Positions 17,728 to 26,929 of a stretch of 64,000 bases of DNA are shown here, in pieces. Every line of letters begins with the position of its first letter. Within the stretch, counting starts at the first letter, position 1. The notes beneath the pieces were generated by a model, which worked only from the letters and a program-made list of their open reading frames with translations, searched no databases and was not told the DNA's origin. The stretch is from Rhodobacteraceae bacterium M382 (lineage in GTDB: Bacteria > Pseudomonadota > Alphaproteobacteria > Rhodobacterales > Rhodobacteraceae): the NCBI GenBank assembly GCA_025141015.1, contig CP081098.1:2176501-2240500 (forward strand), read 5' to 3'. The position numbers and the translations under genes were made by a program.

Positions 17728-18900
17728 CTAAAGCGGCAGATAGGCCACGGGCTCTCCGATGGCCCGGGCCGGGTCATTGGCAGGACGCACCAGCAGGGCA
17801 TCGGCGCGGGCCAGAACAGACAACATGGCGCTGTCCTGGTTGTCAAAGGCGGCAATCCCGTTACGGTCCAATTGCGCGCGCATATAATGTTCGCGCGGAC
17901 CATTCGCGGCGAGCGGCGCAGTCAAAGGCGCAGTCATCAGATCGGCCTGTGTGGTGTCCTGACCCATCATGGCACGGATCATCGGTTTGATGAAGATTTC
18001 GGCGCAAATCATTGCAGAGACAGGATTTCCGGGAAGCCCGACCATCGCAGACCGACCCAGTTTTCCGGCCATCAGCGGTTTGCCGGGACGCATGGCAACC
18101 TTGTAAAATGACCGCTCCATTCCCAGTTCCGCCGACACTGGCGCGACCAGATCGTGATCGCCAACCGAGGCCCCGCCGATGGTGACGATCAGATCGGCGC
18201 TGCTGGCCAGCTCAAAGGCGGTCTTTAGGCTGGTCACCGTGTCGCGGGCGATTGGCATGATGCGGACGTCTGCTCCCACTGTTTCCAGCATGGCCTTGAG
18301 CCCAAAGGTGTTGGATACGATGATCTGATCGGGGCCCGGTGTTTCGCCCGGCATGACCAACTCGTCCCCGGTTGAAATCAGCGCGACAATCGGTTTGCGC
18401 GCGACAGGGACGGTTGGAATGTTCATCGCAGCCATCAGGGCAATGTCTTCGGCGCGCAAAGACAGCGGGGGGGCGATAGTGGTGCCGGTGCTGAAATCGC
18501 CGCCTTCGGCACGGATATTGTCCTTTTCACCCGGTTCGTTCGCGATGGTGATCAGATCGCCGGTGCGGGTGATGTCTTCTTGTATGACCACAAAGTCTGC
18601 CCCGTCAGGCACCGGTGCTCCGGTAAATATACGCACGGCCTGTCCTGGCCCGACGGTCCCGTTAAATGAATGCCCGGCGGCGGCTTCGCCAATGACCTTG
18701 AACATGGCGTGGCGTTCGACTTCGGCCCGTTTCATTGCGTATCCGTCCATCGACGAGGCGGCAAACGGCGGCTGATTGCGCCGGGCTGTGACCGGCCGGG
18801 CCAAAACCCGACCCGCAGCCCTGATCAAGGGAACGTCTTCGACCCCCAAAGGGGCTGTCAGCGCCAAAAGCAGCACGCGGGCTTGGGTGACGGTGATCAT
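17728..18900 (-). CDS. moeA: Molybdopterin molybdenumtransferase MoeA
   Basis: Inserts molybdate into adenylated molybdopterin to make the molybdenum cofactor. 390 residues with SMDGYAM near residue 50, [18 protein letters not shown], the GGASVGDHD loop (about 222-230) and [10 protein letters not shown]. The start overlaps the moaC stop (ATGA). Last gene of the trpG-trpD-ung-trpC-moaC-moeA run; lexA follows 166 bases on with its own promoter. Confidence 0.95.
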   Translation of the reverse strand: MITVTQARVLLLALTAPLGVEDVPLIRAAGRVLARPVTARRNQPPFAASSMDGYAMKRAEVERHAMFKVIGEAAAGHSFNGTVGPGQAVRIFTGAPVPDGADFVVIQEDITRTGDLITIANEPGEKDNIRAEGGDFSTGTTIAPPLSLRAEDIALMAAMNIPTVPVARKPIVALISTGDELVMPGETPGPDQIIVSNTFGLKAMLETVGADVRIMPIARDTVTSLKTAFELASSADLIVTIGGASVGDHDLVAPVSAELGMERSFYKVAMRPGKPLMAGKLGRSAMVGLPGNPVSAMICAEIFIKPMIRAMMGQDTTQADLMTAPLTAPLAANGPREHYMRAQLDRNGIAAFDNQDSAMLSVLARADALLVRPANDPARAIGEPVAYLPL

Positions 18901-19370
18901 GGTGCTTCGTATCGCCCGGATTTTCCGCCGTCCTTGAGCAGCACCTTGATACCGCCGATTTCCATTGCCTTGTCCACCGCCTTGGTCATGTCATAAACCG
19001 TGAGCGCCGCGGTCGAAACCGCGGTGAGCGCCTCCATCTCGACACCGGTCTGGCCGGTGGTTTTGACGGTGGCTTCGATCCGGACGCCCGGCAGGTCCGG
19101 ATCCAGCGTCAGTTCCACGGCAACCTTGGTCACCGGCAGCGGATGGCACAGCGGAATCAGGTCAGGCGTCTTTTTGGCACCCATGATCCCGGCGAGACGG
19201 GCAACACCCAGAACGTCACCTTTTTTGGCGCGTCCTTCGCTAATGATATCAAAGGTTTCCCGTGCCATCTTGATGTATCCAGCAGCGACAGCCACGCGGG
19301 AGGTCACCGCCTTGTCCGAGACATCAACCATATGGGCGTCGCCCTTGGTGTCAAAATGCGTCAGCGACAT
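18897..19370 (-). CDS. moaC: Cyclic pyranopterin monophosphate synthase
   Basis: Second step of molybdopterin synthesis, forming cyclic pyranopterin monophosphate. 157 residues, normal length, with the [13 protein letters not shown] active-site block and the [11 protein letters not shown] motif. Overlaps trpC by one base upstream and moeA by four downstream. Confidence 0.96.
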   Translation of the reverse strand: MSLTHFDTKGDAHMVDVSDKAVTSRVAVAAGYIKMARETFDIISEGRAKKGDVLGVARLAGIMGAKKTPDLIPLCHPLPVTKVAVELTLDPDLPGVRIEATVKTTGQTGVEMEALTAVSTAALTVYDMTKAVDKAMEIGGIKVLLKDGGKSGRYEAP

Positions 19371-20182
19371 TAGATGGCTCCCGGGATCAAAGGATTGGCA
19401 AGCAGATCACGTGTGGCCTGGGCCACGTCGTCCTGGCGCATCAGGCTTTCGCCAATCAGGAATGTGCGTGATCCATAGCGGGCCATATCGGCCAGATCTG
19501 CGGGCGTGAACAGGCCGCTTTCACAGACGATAGTGCGATCGGCAGGGACCAGTTTGGACAGGGTACGGGTGGTGTCCAGCGTGGTTTCAAAGGTATTGAG
19601 ATTACGATTGTTGATGCCCATCAGGCGCGATTTCAAATGGCAGGCCCGTTCAAGCTCCTGCTGGTCGTGCACTTCGAGCAGCACATCCATGTCCCATTCA
19701 AACGCGGCCTGTTCCAGTTCGGCGGCCTGGGAATCGCTGACCGAGGCCAGGATGATCAGGATGCAATCGGCCCCCAGGGCGCGGGCTTCGGCGACCTGAT
19801 AGGTGTCATACATGAAATCCTTGCGCAACGCAGGCAGCGAACAGGCATTTCGCGCCGCTGTCAGAAAGGATTTGTCGCCCTGAAAGCTGGGCGTGTCTGT
19901 CAGTACCGACAGGCAGGTGGCTCCGCCCGCTTCATATGCCCGCGCCAGGTCAGGCGGGTTGAAATCGGCACGGATCAGGCCTTTGGAGGGGCTGGCTTTC
20001 TTGATTTCCGCGATCAGGCCATAGCCATGCTGTTTGGCGCGAAACAGCGCATCGGCAAAGCCACGGACCGGGCTGGCGTCGCGTGCCAGGGCTTCGATCT
20101 CGCTCAGCGGTTTGGCCGCTTTGTCGGCGGCCACTTCTTCGAGCTTGTAGGCTTTGATCTTGTCCAGGATGGTTGTGCTCAT
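19370..20182 (-). CDS. trpC: Indole-3-glycerol phosphate synthase
   Basis: Ring closure of CdRP to indole-3-glycerol phosphate in tryptophan synthesis. 270 residues as a monofunctional TIM barrel, with [10 protein letters not shown] (about 60-69), LRKDFMYD and the [10 protein letters not shown] strand. I chose the ATG at 20182, which has GGAG about 10 bases upstream; a start at 20200 would overlap ung. It lies 14 bases after ung. Confidence 0.94.
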   Translation of the reverse strand: MSTTILDKIKAYKLEEVAADKAAKPLSEIEALARDASPVRGFADALFRAKQHGYGLIAEIKKASPSKGLIRADFNPPDLARAYEAGGATCLSVLTDTPSFQGDKSFLTAARNACSLPALRKDFMYDTYQVAEARALGADCILIILASVSDSQAAELEQAAFEWDMDVLLEVHDQQELERACHLKSRLMGINNRNLNTFETTLDTTRTLSKLVPADRTIVCESGLFTPADLADMARYGSRTFLIGESLMRQDDVAQATRDLLANPLIPGAI

Positions 20183-20196
20183 GCCAGCGGCTCCGT

Positions 20197-20844
20197 TCAT
20201 GCAGTCCAGTCGATTTGTTCCTCACCCCGGGCACGCAACCAATCGTTCACAGCCGAAAATGGCCGCGAGCCGAAAAAGCCGCGCCGCGCCGACAGCGGCG
20301 AAGGGTGGGCGGTTTTCAGGATCAGGTGATCGCCCGGATTGATATGGGTTGCAAGCTTTTGCGCCTGATTTCCCCACAGAATATAGGCAGTCGGACGCTG
20401 TGATGTGCGTGCCAGCACCTGATGCACCAATTTATCCCATCCCAGCGCCTTGTGGCCATTGGCCTCGCCCGTCGGAACGGTGAGTGCCGTGTTGAGCAGC
20501 AAAACACCCTTGTCAGCCCAGTCGCGCAGATCGGTCTGCTGTCTGGTGACGCCCAGATCGCTGTTCAATTCCTTTAGAATATTGCCCAGCGAGGCCAACC
20601 TGCCGGGAAAATCCGTAGGTATCGAAAACGCCAGCCCATCTGCCTTGCCGGGCGTGTGATAGGGGTCCTGACCCAGAATGACCACGCGGGTTTTTTCGGG
20701 GGGGGTGTGCTCTAACGCGGCAAAGCGTTGATGGGCAGGCGGCAGGATGGTGCGCGGATCGGCGTCAATGGCCGCCTGAATGGCGGGCCAATCCGTGTTG
20801 AAAAACGTTAGATCAGCCCATCCTTGAGGAATTTCGGTGCTCAT
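20197..20844 (-). CDS. ung: Uracil-DNA glycosylase (family 1)
   Basis: Removes uracil from DNA to start base excision repair. 215 residues with the catalytic water-activating motif GQDPYH (about 58-63) and the minor-groove loop HPSPLSA (about 180-186). It sits inside the tryptophan operon, overlapping trpD by four bases (ATGA), an unusual company for a repair gene. Confidence 0.95.
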   Translation of the reverse strand: MSTEIPQGWADLTFFNTDWPAIQAAIDADPRTILPPAHQRFAALEHTPPEKTRVVILGQDPYHTPGKADGLAFSIPTDFPGRLASLGNILKELNSDLGVTRQQTDLRDWADKGVLLLNTALTVPTGEANGHKALGWDKLVHQVLARTSQRPTAYILWGNQAQKLATHINPGDHLILKTAHPSPLSARRGFFGSRPFSAVNDWLRARGEEQIDWTA

Positions 20845-21860
20845 GCGGCGGAAGTGATCCGGGCCACTGCTTCGATCTTGGCCTTGGCGGCACCGCTGTC
20901 GATGCTATGGGCGGCCTTGGCCACGCCATCGCGCAGGTCCGAGGCATGGCCCGCCACCACCAACGCCGCCGCCGAATTCAACAACACAGCATCGCGATAG
21001 GCCGACGGTGCGCCATCCAGCAGCGCGCGGAACGCCACGGCGTTGTCCTGGGGGCTGCCGCCGACAATCGCCTCGAACGGGTGAACCGGCAGGCCGGCGT
21101 CTTCGGGGTGCAGTTCGACATCGCGGATGCTGCCGTCCTCTTCCAAGGCCGATACCCAGCTAACACCGGTGATGGTGAGTTCATCGGTGCCGTCGGATCC
21201 ATGCACCAACCAGGCCCGTTCGGATCCCAGCGTCTGGAGCGTTTCGGCCATGGGGCGGATCAGATCACGCGAAAACGCGCCCGTCAGCTGGCGTTTGACG
21301 CCTGCCGGATTGGTCAGTGGCCCCAGGATGTTGAAAATCGTGCGGGTTCCCAGCTCTGCACGTGTCGGCATCACATGGGCAATCGCCGGGTGATGCATGG
21401 GGGCCATCATGAAACAGATGCCCGCCTCTTTCAGTGCCTTCTCAACGACTTGGGGGCCAACCATCACGTTGATTCCCATCTGACCCAAGGCATCCGCCGC
21501 GCCAGATTTCGAACTGAGGTTGCGATTGCCGTGTTTGGCCACCACGGTTCCGGCACCGGCCACAACGAATGCGGTTGCAGTGGAAATGTTCAGCGTTCCC
21601 TTGCCATCGCCACCGGTGCCAACGATGTCCATGGCACCTGCGGGTGCAATCACGGCGTTGCATTTGGCCCGCATCACAGCGGCGGCAGCGGCGTATTCAT
21701 CCACGGTTTCGCCACGGGTACGCAGCGCCATCAGCAGGCCGCCAATCTGGCTGGGCGTGGCTTCGCCTTCGAACAGGCATTTGAACGCGGTCTCGGCCTC
21801 GCTCCGGGTCAGGGGGCGGTCGGCAGCAGTGCCGATCAGCGGCTTCAGGGTCTCGCTCAT
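20841..21860 (-). CDS. trpD: Anthranilate phosphoribosyltransferase
   Basis: Second step of tryptophan synthesis, attaching phosphoribosyl to anthranilate. 339 residues with the glycine-rich PRPP loop [14 protein letters not shown] and [15 protein letters not shown]. Overlaps both trpG and ung by four bases, indicating strong coupling. Confidence 0.96.
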   Translation of the reverse strand: MSETLKPLIGTAADRPLTRSEAETAFKCLFEGEATPSQIGGLLMALRTRGETVDEYAAAAAVMRAKCNAVIAPAGAMDIVGTGGDGKGTLNISTATAFVVAGAGTVVAKHGNRNLSSKSGAADALGQMGINVMVGPQVVEKALKEAGICFMMAPMHHPAIAHVMPTRAELGTRTIFNILGPLTNPAGVKRQLTGAFSRDLIRPMAETLQTLGSERAWLVHGSDGTDELTITGVSWVSALEEDGSIRDVELHPEDAGLPVHPFEAIVGGSPQDNAVAFRALLDGAPSAYRDAVLLNSAAALVVAGHASDLRDGVAKAAHSIDSGAAKAKIEAVARITSAA

Positions 21861-22438
21861 GCGGGCACCTTCATGTCATTTAGAAAATTCTGGAGCAGGG
21901 CATGGCCATGTTCCGAAGCGATGGATTCCGGGTGGAACTGGACGCCGTGGATCGGCAGCTCCTTGTGTTGCAGGCCCATGATGGTGCCATCATCAAGCCA
22001 GGCAGTGACATCGAGGCACTCTGGCAGGCTTTCGCGTTCGACCACCAGAGAATGATAGCGCGTCGCCTCGAACGGGGTCGGCAGACCGGCAAACAGGCCA
22101 GTATTGGTGTGATGCATGGTGCCCATTTTGCCGTGTACGATTTCGTGACAGCGCACCACACGACCGCCAAAGGTCTGACCGATGGTTTGATGCCCCAGAC
22201 ACACGCCAAGCAGCGGCGTGCGGGTTTCGGCGGCGGCCTGTGTCAGGGCCAGACAGATGCCCGCCTGATCCGGATCGCAGGGGCCCGGGCTCAGCAGGAT
22301 GCCTGCGGGGTTCATCGCCATGGCCTCCTGCACGTCGATGGCGTCATTGCGACGCACGACCATTTCGGCTCCCAATTCGCCCAGGTAATGCACCAGATTA
22401 TAGGTGAATGAGTCGTAGTTATCGATCAGCAACAGCAT
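21857..22438 (-). CDS. trpG: Anthranilate/aminodeoxychorismate synthase component II (glutamine amidotransferase)
   Basis: Releases ammonia from glutamine for anthranilate synthase (with TrpE) and possibly for p-aminobenzoate synthesis. 193 residues from the ATG at 22438, starting [18 protein letters not shown]; class I triad: Cys in LLGVCLGHQ, His and Glu in [10 protein letters not shown]. An alternative start at 22456 adds six residues. First gene of the trp-ung-moa operon; trpE is separate at 26.9 kb. Confidence 0.94.
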   Translation of the reverse strand: MLLLIDNYDSFTYNLVHYLGELGAEMVVRRNDAIDVQEAMAMNPAGILLSPGPCDPDQAGICLALTQAAAETRTPLLGVCLGHQTIGQTFGGRVVRCHEIVHGKMGTMHHTNTGLFAGLPTPFEATRYHSLVVERESLPECLDVTAWLDDGTIMGLQHKELPIHGVQFHPESIASEHGHALLQNFLNDMKVPA

Positions 22439-22508
22439 GGCAGGCTCGTTCGTCATTAGGGCTGGTGGCACAAGGGCCAGCCGCAGTATAGTGGTCGCGA
22501 CATACTTG

Positions 22509-22558
22509 TTCAGGGTTAGGCGGCAGCGTCAAGAGCACATAAAGAGCGCAACCCTGAA
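22509..22558. promoter_or_regulatory. Long-range inverted repeat in the trpG leader
   Basis: Perfect 9-base arms TTCAGGGTT (22509-22517) and AACCCTGAA (22550-22558) separated by 32 bases, 70-120 bases upstream of trpG and in the divergent promoter region. No Trp-rich leader peptide is visible on the trpG strand, so classical attenuation is not supported. Confidence 0.35.
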
Positions 22559-22624
22559 GCGCGGCTTGCTGCGGCGAAAAAACCGTGGTTAGGCAATACA
22601 TGTGATTGAGGGAAGAAAACGGGC

Positions 22625-24130
22625 ATGCGTGGATTTCTGGGTGGCGTCAGTATTGGGGCAATAGTTGCGGTGATCGGTGCGGTCGGGTTGTCGGTGATGA
22701 CGCCCTTGCCGCCCCGGCCTGAGGTTGCAGTGGAGTCACCCGATGTGGTGATCCAGCCGCGCGATGCGGATGTCAGCCTGTCAAAACCGGCGGGTCAGGA
22801 TGCGGATCTGGTCGAGGCGGCACCAACAGCGCCCAAGGACACAGACCCATCGGCTGGCGATCTGACAGCGTTGGCCCCATCGGTGATGGAACCGGCGGAC
22901 AAACCCCAGGTGGGCGCGGCCTCGGAAGCCATCCCTGTTCTCGACCCCGAGGCCTCGGCACCGGAAATGACCGGCAGTCAGGATCAACCGGTGGTCCCAT
23001 CGGACACACCCGAACAGACCCCGGATACCCCAGGCGCGGAAACTGCAGTGTCCACAGCCGTTGCCAATCCGGCGCAACCGTCCGTGCCACAGGTGGTCCC
23101 GGAAGGATCCGGTTTCGCCGAGCCGGCCCCTGCGGATCCCGAGAGTTCGGATCTGACCAAACAAACGGACCCGGCACCCGATGTCGCGGAAACGGTGGAA
23201 CCCCTGGAGCCCGCAACCGAGGCCGCGCCACAAGTTGATACCTCGGTGGTCGAAGCCACACCCGAAGCCACGACCGAAGCCGCGCCAGAGCAACCTGCCC
23301 GGATTGCGGCCCTGCCGCAGACCGGAGCCGGAACCACCGGCACCGGCGCTCAGATCGGGACGCCGGTTGTTCCTTTGACCGACCGGGGTGCGGACCCCGA
23401 GAACACATCGGAGCCGGTCAGTGATGGTGCGCCATCCGCTGACATCGCACCAACTTCGCGACCGTTCGAAGCCTTTGCCGCGCCCTTTGACAACCCAGAG
23501 GGCAAGCCGTTGATGTCAATTCTTTTGATTGATGATGAACAGGCAATCGGTGCCGAAGCGTTGCTGGATTTTCCCTATCCGCTGAGCTTTGCAATCGACC
23601 CGTCCGACCCGGATGCAACGGACAAGATGGCCCGCTATCGCGCCGCCGGGTTTGAAGTGGTGGCGATGACGAATTTTGCGGCTGCGGCCACGGCAACGGA
23701 TGCTGAAACAGCCCTGGAGGTCTGGTTTGCCAGCCTGCCTGAAACGGTCGCAGTATTGGAAGGCACCGGGAGCGGTATTCAGGGCAACCGGGCGCTGTCC
23801 GATCAGGTGACGGCGGTGGTCAAAGACACCGGGCGTGGGCTGATCACCCAGGACCGGGGGCTCAATACCGTGCAGAAGCTGGCGCAGCGGGACGGGGTGC
23901 CGTCAGGTGTGGTGTTCCGGGACTTTGACGGAGCCGGTCAGACACCGACAGTGATGCGACGGTTTCTGGATCAGGCCGCGTTCCGCGCCGGTCAGCAGGG
24001 TGCCGTGATCATGTTGGGTCGGGTCCGCCCGGATACGATTTCGGCGCTGTTGCTGTGGGGATTGCAGGATCGGGCCAGCCGGGTTGCCCTGGCTCCGATT
24101 TCGGCCAGCCTGGCGCTGAAGGCAGAGTAA
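22625..24130 (+). CDS. Divergent polysaccharide deacetylase family protein
   Basis: 501-residue envelope protein. An N-terminal membrane anchor (about 4-24) is followed by about 270 residues rich in Pro, Ala, Glu and Asp, probably an extended periplasmic spacer, then a C-terminal divergent polysaccharide deacetylase domain (MSILLIDDEQAIGAEALLDF ... LSFAIDPSDPDA ... DRGLNT ... VVFRDFDGAG). Members of this family are often near cell-wall or division genes; enzymatic activity is unproven. Divergent from trpG. Confidence 0.85.
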   Translation: MRGFLGGVSIGAIVAVIGAVGLSVMTPLPPRPEVAVESPDVVIQPRDADVSLSKPAGQDADLVEAAPTAPKDTDPSAGDLTALAPSVMEPADKPQVGAASEAIPVLDPEASAPEMTGSQDQPVVPSDTPEQTPDTPGAETAVSTAVANPAQPSVPQVVPEGSGFAEPAPADPESSDLTKQTDPAPDVAETVEPLEPATEAAPQVDTSVVEATPEATTEAAPEQPARIAALPQTGAGTTGTGAQIGTPVVPLTDRGADPENTSEPVSDGAPSADIAPTSRPFEAFAAPFDNPEGKPLMSILLIDDEQAIGAEALLDFPYPLSFAIDPSDPDATDKMARYRAAGFEVVAMTNFAAAATATDAETALEVWFASLPETVAVLEGTGSGIQGNRALSDQVTAVVKDTGRGLITQDRGLNTVQKLAQRDGVPSGVVFRDFDGAGQTPTVMRRFLDQAAFRAGQQGAVIMLGRVRPDTISALLLWGLQDRASRVALAPISASLALKAE

Positions 24131-24187
24131 GTCGCGCGGTGCGTGCCAGCACGCACCCTACATCTTGAGCACCAGGAGATCCAAAAC

Positions 24188-24988
24188 ATGCCCCATCTCA
24201 CGGTCAATGGCGTGCGTCTACATTACACCGACAGCGGGCAGGGGGATGAAACCATCGTCTTTTCCCATGGTCTGTTGATGAGCGGCAGGATGTTTGACGC
24301 CCAGGTGGCGCAGTTCAGCAGCCGCTATCGCTGTATCACCTATGACCATCGGGGGCAGGGCAACAGCGACGCCCCCCTAGATGGCTATGACATGGAAACC
24401 GTGGCCGAAGACGCGGCCGCGTTAATCCGGGAGCTTGCAAACGGGCCGGTGCATTTTGCGGGGCTGTCGATGGGCGGTTTTGTGGGTATGCGTCTGGCGC
24501 TGCGCCATCCGGAGCTGCTGCGCTCGCTGATCATTCTGGAAAGCTCGGCCGACCCCGAGCCGGAAGACAACAAGCCCAAGTATCGCAAGATGAATTTCGT
24601 CGCCCGTTGGTTCGGTTTGGGGGTCGTGGTCGACAAGGTGATGCCGATCATGTTCGGGCAAAGTTTCCTGACCGACCCGGCGCGGGCCGCGCAAAAGGCG
24701 CAGTGGCGCGACCGGATCAAGGCCAACGATCGCAAGGGGATCGTTCGGGCAGTCAACGGGGTAATCGACCGGGTGGGCGTGTACCAGGACCTGGACCAGA
24801 TCAGCACACCAACGCTGATCCTGGTGGGGGACGAAGATGTGGCCACGGTTCCGGCCAAATCCGAACGGATGCGTGATGCGATTGCGGGGGCTGAAATGCA
24901 CCTGATACCGGGTGCCGGACATTCGGCGACCATCGAAGAGCCCGCAGCCGTCAACGCCCATATCAAAGCCTTCCTGGCGCGCGTCTGA
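24188..24988 (+). CDS. Alpha/beta hydrolase (3-oxoadipate enol-lactonase-like)
   Basis: 266-residue cytoplasmic hydrolase from the ATG at 24188 (AGGAGA 9 bases upstream). Triad candidates: Ser in GLSMGGF (about residue 95), Asp in GDEDVAT (about 217), His in GAGHSAT (about 245). HG in FSHGLLMSG supplies the oxyanion hole. Similar proteins include PcaD-type lactonases, but no pathway neighbours are present, so the substrate is unknown. Followed by a strong terminator. Confidence 0.82.
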   Translation: MPHLTVNGVRLHYTDSGQGDETIVFSHGLLMSGRMFDAQVAQFSSRYRCITYDHRGQGNSDAPLDGYDMETVAEDAAALIRELANGPVHFAGLSMGGFVGMRLALRHPELLRSLIILESSADPEPEDNKPKYRKMNFVARWFGLGVVVDKVMPIMFGQSFLTDPARAAQKAQWRDRIKANDRKGIVRAVNGVIDRVGVYQDLDQISTPTLILVGDEDVATVPAKSERMRDAIAGAEMHLIPGAGHSATIEEPAAVNAHIKAFLARV

Positions 24989-25009
24989 GCGATTAGGGCC
25001 GATCCGGCC

Positions 25010-25034
25010 TTGGATTAGGGGGAATCCAATTTTT
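25010..25034 (+). terminator. Rho-independent terminator after alpha/beta hydrolase gene
   Basis: Stem TTGGATT / AATCCAA (25010-25016, 25023-25029) with a six-base loop AGGGGG and TTTTT after it, 22 bases past the stop codon. Confidence 0.88.
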
Positions 25035-25081
25035 GTGGTACACTCGCTGGTGATTTTGAACCAAGCGATTTGAGGTGTGCC

Positions 25082-26122
25082 ATGCGAAATTTGATTGCGG
25101 CTGTCGCGCTGTCCGTCAGCGCATTTGCCGGTGCCGGATTGGGAGCTGCTGAATGTGACCGGCAGATGTTTGCGCGTAACGGTCTGTTTTATTCCCCAAA
25201 CGGTGATCCCGCCGAAGCCCTGCGTCTGGGACGGATCCGGTTCGGCGAGATCGGCCAGAGGAAACAGGCCAACATTCATCAGTTCAAGGGGCAGGTTCCT
25301 GCCGGATACCGCTATGGCGGGAAATTTTATCTGCGGTCGGGGGTCGGGGGCACCGATCATGTGCTGGTGCAGCCCAAAACCCATCAGGAGGCCGTCCTGA
25401 TCCGGCGGATCAGCCACAGCGCTCAGCAGCTGGCGGGTTCGAAAAAGGCGCATTACGTTGCGCTGGGGCGGGCGGATCTCCCCTTTGGGCGCTGTGACGT
25501 GACCAATTCGGTCAAACAACAGGGGCTGCGCGAAGCCCAGCATTTCATTGAGAGCGGCCAATATGTTCTGGCCCATTCCGACGCGCGGGAATTGAAACGG
25601 GCCCCGGTTGTGGGCGAGAATTTCCATTTCACCTTTACCGGTCGCAACGGGTGCCAATACACCGGGCGCATTGTCGATCCCCAGGGCCAGCTGCGCACCA
25701 GTCAGGTGTATACCGGTCTCGAAAAAATAGCGATCAATGCCAAGGGGCAGTTGCTGATCGAACAGACTGCGCATGATGTGGCGCAGGTCTTTCTGCCCAG
25801 CCCAGCCTATGCGAGCCTGCCCCCGGTGCAACTGCCGGCAGATGCCGGATCGCCATATGTCGTGTCCAGCGTCGAAGCGAGCCTGTTTGATATCTCGGCC
25901 CATGACAATGGCGTGTGCCTGGAGATCCCGGCCCCGATTCCGACCGGAGATCTGAGCAGGTGGTTTTTCGGGGCTGTTGCAGCCGATAAAAAGGCCGCGA
26001 TCCGCGCCGCCAAAACCGGCAATTGGCGACCGCATGTGACCGAACTACACTTCCAACAGATCGAAAACTCCAGCCAAAGCGCCTATGTCCGGCTGCAGTG
26101 GCCATCGTCCGCGGGGAACTGA
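25082..26122 (+). CDS. Secreted protein of unknown function
   Basis: I do not recognise this family. From the ATG at 25082 (GAGGTG upstream) it has 346 residues: a signal peptide of about 23 residues ending around GLGAAEC, then a soluble region with few cysteines and no membrane helix. The mature N-terminus begins with a short Cys-containing segment (AECDRQMFARNG). A TTG start at 25070 is possible. It is followed after four bases by a membrane protein gene, so the two probably form an operon and may act together at the envelope. Confidence 0.75.
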   Translation: MRNLIAAVALSVSAFAGAGLGAAECDRQMFARNGLFYSPNGDPAEALRLGRIRFGEIGQRKQANIHQFKGQVPAGYRYGGKFYLRSGVGGTDHVLVQPKTHQEAVLIRRISHSAQQLAGSKKAHYVALGRADLPFGRCDVTNSVKQQGLREAQHFIESGQYVLAHSDARELKRAPVVGENFHFTFTGRNGCQYTGRIVDPQGQLRTSQVYTGLEKIAINAKGQLLIEQTAHDVAQVFLPSPAYASLPPVQLPADAGSPYVVSSVEASLFDISAHDNGVCLEIPAPIPTGDLSRWFFGAVAADKKAAIRAAKTGNWRPHVTELHFQQIENSSQSAYVRLQWPSSAGN

Positions 26123-26126
26123 GCCC

Positions 26127-26840
26127 ATGCTGACAAAGGAAATGGAGAATATCCTGAAGGCCTTTCCATCGTTCATGTCCATGCTGTCGATGGCACGCAA
26201 TCCGTTTGTCGAAAACCGATCAAACGAAGACACGATGGAAACCGTGACCAAGGCGATCTGGTTCGTGTTGCCGTTTCATTTCATGTCGTTTCTCGGCATG
26301 GTGCCGCTGGCCGGTGGGGACACGACATTGGTTTTGCTGATCGGCTTTATCTCTTTGCTGGGGCTCAGCTGGGTTGGAACGATTCTGGGCAGCCTGATGG
26401 GGGCGGTGAATGGGTGGGGTCCGATTCGTCGTGAAAACTGTGTGGCGTCCTGGGTATCGGCCCTGTTTGTCACCTGGTTCTTTTGTGTGCTGATCATGAG
26501 CGGGCTGAATGGCTATTTCTGGTGGAAATACGAAGATTTTGCGATTTGGCCCGAACTGTTTAATCGGATGGACAAGCTGCTGTTGAATACGCTGCTGTAT
26601 GACTTTCGGGTCGAGGTCATAAGCATCGGCATCCCGTTGATCGCGGCGGGAGCGATGTTGTTGACGATCCCGCATGGTCGGCGCGGCACGCCCGGGCAGG
26701 CTTTGATCCTGGCGCTGGTATGCATGGTGTCCTGCACTGCGTTTATTCTGGCCAGTAAGGAATTGCTGGAGCCGATGACGCGTGTGGCGGGGGTGGGTCC
26801 GGTTGGGGCCGTGGCCGCGCTTGCACCGATCAACCCCTAG
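26127..26840 (+). CDS. Polytopic membrane protein of unknown function
   Basis: 237 residues with about five hydrophobic segments (approximately residues 43-62, 66-94, 107-129, 165-184 and 193-211). No enzyme or transporter motif is visible. Start ATG at 26127 is four bases after the upstream stop; an ATG at 26085 in frame would overlap it. Likely cotranscribed with the secreted protein. No function assigned. Confidence 0.78.
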   Translation: MLTKEMENILKAFPSFMSMLSMARNPFVENRSNEDTMETVTKAIWFVLPFHFMSFLGMVPLAGGDTTLVLLIGFISLLGLSWVGTILGSLMGAVNGWGPIRRENCVASWVSALFVTWFFCVLIMSGLNGYFWWKYEDFAIWPELFNRMDKLLLNTLLYDFRVEVISIGIPLIAAGAMLLTIPHGRRGTPGQALILALVCMVSCTAFILASKELLEPMTRVAGVGPVGAVAALAPINP

Positions 26841-26865
26841 TTGGTCAAGCTCACGACCGGTGGGT

Positions 26866-26900
26866 AAAAAAACGGGGTCGCCCTAGTCTGGGCGACCCCG
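26866..26900 (-). terminator. Terminator after trpE
   Basis: Eleven-base perfect stem CGGGGTCGCCC / GGGCGACCCCG (26873-26883, 26890-26900) with an A-run beside it that is a T-run on the minus strand. Serves trpE and probably also stops the convergent gene. Confidence 0.9.
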
Positions 26901-26929
26901 CTGAACTTGGCAGACATACAGCGTCTGAT

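Noticed and set aside
22438-22624. Trp leader peptide for attenuation of trpG
   Set aside because: No short frame with consecutive Trp codons on the minus strand.
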